Shown here: in pieces, positions 4,620 to 6,269 of the stretch
Position numbering within the stretch: the first letter of the stretch is position 1
Layout: every line of letters begins with the position of its first letter
Assembly (NCBI GenBank): GCA_945861295.1
Contig: CAMAUF010000134.1
Span: 1 to 6,269 of the forward strand
Reading direction: 5' to 3'
DNA: 6,269 nucleotides
From: a bacterium
GTDB taxonomy: Bacteria > Chloroflexota > Dehalococcoidia > Tepidiformales > Tepidiformaceae
Program-made: the position numbers and the translations under genes
The notes under the pieces: generated by a model
What the model saw: only the letters and a program-made list of their open reading frames with translations
The model's database searches: none
Told to the model about the DNA's origin: nothing

Positions 4620-6194
4620 ATGCTTTACGCCGAAGAACTCCGCAAGTCATTTGGTTCCGATGATGTCCTCACCGGAGTTTCGTTCATTATTGGCGACGGC
4701 GAGAAGTGCGGCCTGGTCGGCCCCAACGGCGGCGGCAAGTCGACCATCCTGCGTTGCCTGGCCGCCGAGTACCCGGTGGACGGCGGGACGGCCGGTTTTC
4801 GAGGCGGCCAGTTGGCCTACCTGCGCCAAGAAGCCGGCCTGTTGAACGAAAACACGCTGCTCGAAGAACTCTGGCTCTCCTTCCCCGACGCGCGGGCGAT
4901 CGAGCTGCGGCTCGAAGCCGTCGCTGCCCAGATGGAACGCGGCGAGGGCGACCTCGACACCCTGATCGACGAACAAGCCCGGCTGTTCGACCGCTTCGAG
5001 ACGCTCGACGGCTACCGGATCGAGGCGCGGATCGGGCGCGTGCTCGATGGCCTCGGCTTCGCGCTCCCGGGTGACAAGGAGAAGCTCTGCGGGGAGTTCA
5101 GCGGCGGCTGGCAGATCCGGATCGCCCTCGCCAAGGTGCTCGTCCGGCGCCCAACCAACGTCTTGCTCGACGAACCAACGAACCACCTCGACGCGAAGAC
5201 GCGCATCTGGCTCGCCGCCGAACTCAAGGAGTACACCGGCAGCGTCCTCATCGTCACCCACGACGGCGATTTCCTCGATCGTGTCGTCTCGCGCATCCTC
5301 GATCTCCGCGATGGCGCCGTCGATGCCTATACGGGGACGTACAGCGAGTACCAGCAGCAGAAGGCGGCCCGCTTGCAGGCGCAGGACCGCGCCGCCTCCC
5401 GGCAGGACCGTGAGCTGGGCAAGCAGGAGCGTTTCATCGAACGCTTCCGTGCCAAAGCGACCAAGAGCACCGCCGTCCAGAGCCGCGAAAAGGCCCTCGC
5501 CAAGGTCGAGCGCATCGTCCGGACGAAAAAGGAATCCGAGGTGGCTTTCTCGCTGAAGGCGACTGGCCGGACCGAACGCGACGTGCTCATGATTCGCCAA
5601 ATCAGCCACGCCTACGGCGACCACCTCGTGCTCCTCGATGTCTCGCTCCACATCGAGCGGGGCATGAAGGTCGCGTTCATCGGGCCGAACGGCAGCGGCA
5701 AGAGCACGCTGCTCAAGATCGCGGCCGGCCAGATCATCCCGGCCGAGGGCAGCGTCGAATGGGCCGAACGAGCGCGGCCCGGTTACTACGACCAACACCA
5801 AGACGAAGCGCTCGACCCGGAGCGCACGATCCTGGAGGAGGTCCGGTCGGTCGCAGGCGGCGAGCCAGACGTCCGGCTGCGCAGCATCCTCGGCCAATTC
5901 CTATTCGCGGGCGACGACGCCTTCAAGCCGGTCTCAGTGCTTTCCGGAGGCGAACGCAGCAGGGTCGCGCTCGCCAAATTCCTCATCCAGCCGACCAACG
6001 TCCTGTTGCTCGACGAACCCACGAACCACCTCGACCGCACCACCCGGCGCAAGTTGATCGATGCGCTCCAGAAGTACGAAGGCACAATCCTTTGCGCCAG
6101 CCATGACCCCGGGATCGTCGAGGGCGTCGCCACGCACGTCTACGAAGTAAAGGACACGGGTTGCAAGGAGATCCTCGCGCGGCGGAGAGATTGA
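4620..6194 (+). CDS. ABC-F family ATPase (ribosome-associated, non-transport)
   Basis: The 524-residue protein has two ABC domains and no membrane segments. Domain 1 has Walker A GPNGGGKST (34-42), signature FSGGWQ (160-165), Walker B VLLDEPTNHLD (181-191, catalytic Glu185) and the H-loop His214. The linker at about 240-320 holds the charged helical hairpin with QERFIERFRAKATKS (269-283) and VQSREKALAKVERI, the P-site-tRNA-interaction motif of ABC-F proteins. Domain 2 has GPNGSGKST (355-363), LSGGE (441-445), VLLLDEPTNHLD (461-472, Glu466) and His495. All ATPase residues are intact. ABC-F proteins enter the ribosomal E site and modulate translation; some protect against antibiotics. There is no C-terminal coiled-coil extension, so it is shorter than Uup or YheS and near YbiT in size, although the FSGGW first signature is YheS-like. 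Housekeeping and resistance subtypes cannot be separated by eye. It is transcribed alone and converges on the next gene with a 4-nt gap. Confidence 0.97.
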   Translation: MLYAEELRKSFGSDDVLTGVSFIIGDGEKCGLVGPNGGGKSTILRCLAAEYPVDGGTAGFRGGQLAYLRQEAGLLNENTLLEELWLSFPDARAIELRLEAVAAQMERGEGDLDTLIDEQARLFDRFETLDGYRIEARIGRVLDGLGFALPGDKEKLCGEFSGGWQIRIALAKVLVRRPTNVLLDEPTNHLDAKTRIWLAAELKEYTGSVLIVTHDGDFLDRVVSRILDLRDGAVDAYTGTYSEYQQQKAARLQAQDRAASRQDRELGKQERFIERFRAKATKSTAVQSREKALAKVERIVRTKKESEVAFSLKATGRTERDVLMIRQISHAYGDHLVLLDVSLHIERGMKVAFIGPNGSGKSTLLKIAAGQIIPAEGSVEWAERARPGYYDQHQDEALDPERTILEEVRSVAGGEPDVRLRSILGQFLFAGDDAFKPVSVLSGGERSRVALAKFLIQPTNVLLLDEPTNHLDRTTRRKLIDALQKYEGTILCASHDPGIVEGVATHVYEVKDTGCKEILARRRD

Positions 6195-6198
6195 GCCA

Positions 6199-6269
6199 TC
6201 AGCTCGAAGCCGCCTCCCACAATTCGGCGAGGCTGACGCGCAGGCCGGGGATGAGCGACGTTTCGAGGA
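6199..6269 (-). CDS. C-terminus of a probable Uma2-family protein (partial)
   Basis: On the minus strand an open frame enters from the right edge and stops at TGA (6201-6199). The 22 residues read LETSLIPGLRVSLAELWEAA plus two serines. A closing LPGL-x-[LV]-x-LAELW segment is typical of the end of Uma2-family (DUF820) PD-(D/E)XK-type proteins, which occur in many paralogues in Cyanobacteria, Chloroflexota and Actinomycetota and whose role is unclear. The catalytic part lies outside the window. The gene is convergent with the ABC-F gene, with 4 nt between stops. Confidence 0.55.
   Translation of the reverse strand, partial: LETSLIPGLRVSLAELWEAASS

Noticed and set aside
4647..5897. 416-residue open frame on the - strand opposite the ABC-F gene
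   Set aside because: Asp/Leu/Val-rich shadow of the ABC-F codons; no motifs and no ribosome site.
1..6269. CRISPR array, insertion sequence, rRNA or complete tRNA
   Set aside because: No regularly spaced repeats, transposase motifs, terminal inverted repeats or RNA-gene signatures were seen on either strand.

Overview
The window is G+C-rich bacterial DNA. It is densely coding, with strong G/C preference at third codon positions and long antisense shadow frames opposite the real genes. Nothing fixes the species. Two genes carry TANNNT -10 boxes placed 6-7 nt before their ATG (leaderless-type promoters), and there is what looks like a Uma2-family tail. A member of Chloroflexota (Thermomicrobia-like) or another high-G+C leaderless-rich phylum would fit; this is a weak inference.

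Left block (1-2321, + strand): four tightly packed genes that read as one operon. They are the tail of an unrecognised gene, a YwgA-like protein whose start overlaps that tail by 8 nt, a DegV-family fatty-acid-binding protein after a 9-nt gap, and an alpha/beta hydrolase with a full Ser-Asp-His triad after a 4-nt gap. The DegV-hydrolase pair suggests acyl-chain release and capture. No kinase partner (FakA-like) lies in the window.

Middle block (2343-3181): a SnoaL/NTF2-like protein on the - strand converges on the hydrolase (21-nt gap). It diverges from a small YciI-like protein across a 137-nt spacer that holds a 9-nt tandem repeat and a convincing leaderless promoter. Both are small single-domain proteins of unknown substrate.

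Right block (3222-6269): a 386-residue Fic protein on the - strand has an intact catalytic motif, an N-terminal self-inhibitory motif and a C-terminal winged-helix-like segment. It is divergent from an ABC-F ATPase of 524 residues. The 237-nt region between them holds a likely fic promoter, a possible hairpin with T-run, a tandem TCGTGTCCA repeat next to a perfect TTGACA, and a leaderless promoter for the ABC-F gene. The last 71 nt are the convergent 3' end of a probable Uma2-family gene.

I do not see a demonstrably new multi-gene system. The best leads are the shared leaderless promoter architecture, the DegV-hydrolase coupling, the YwgA bicistron cut by the window edge, and the unexplained structure between fic and the ABC-F gene.
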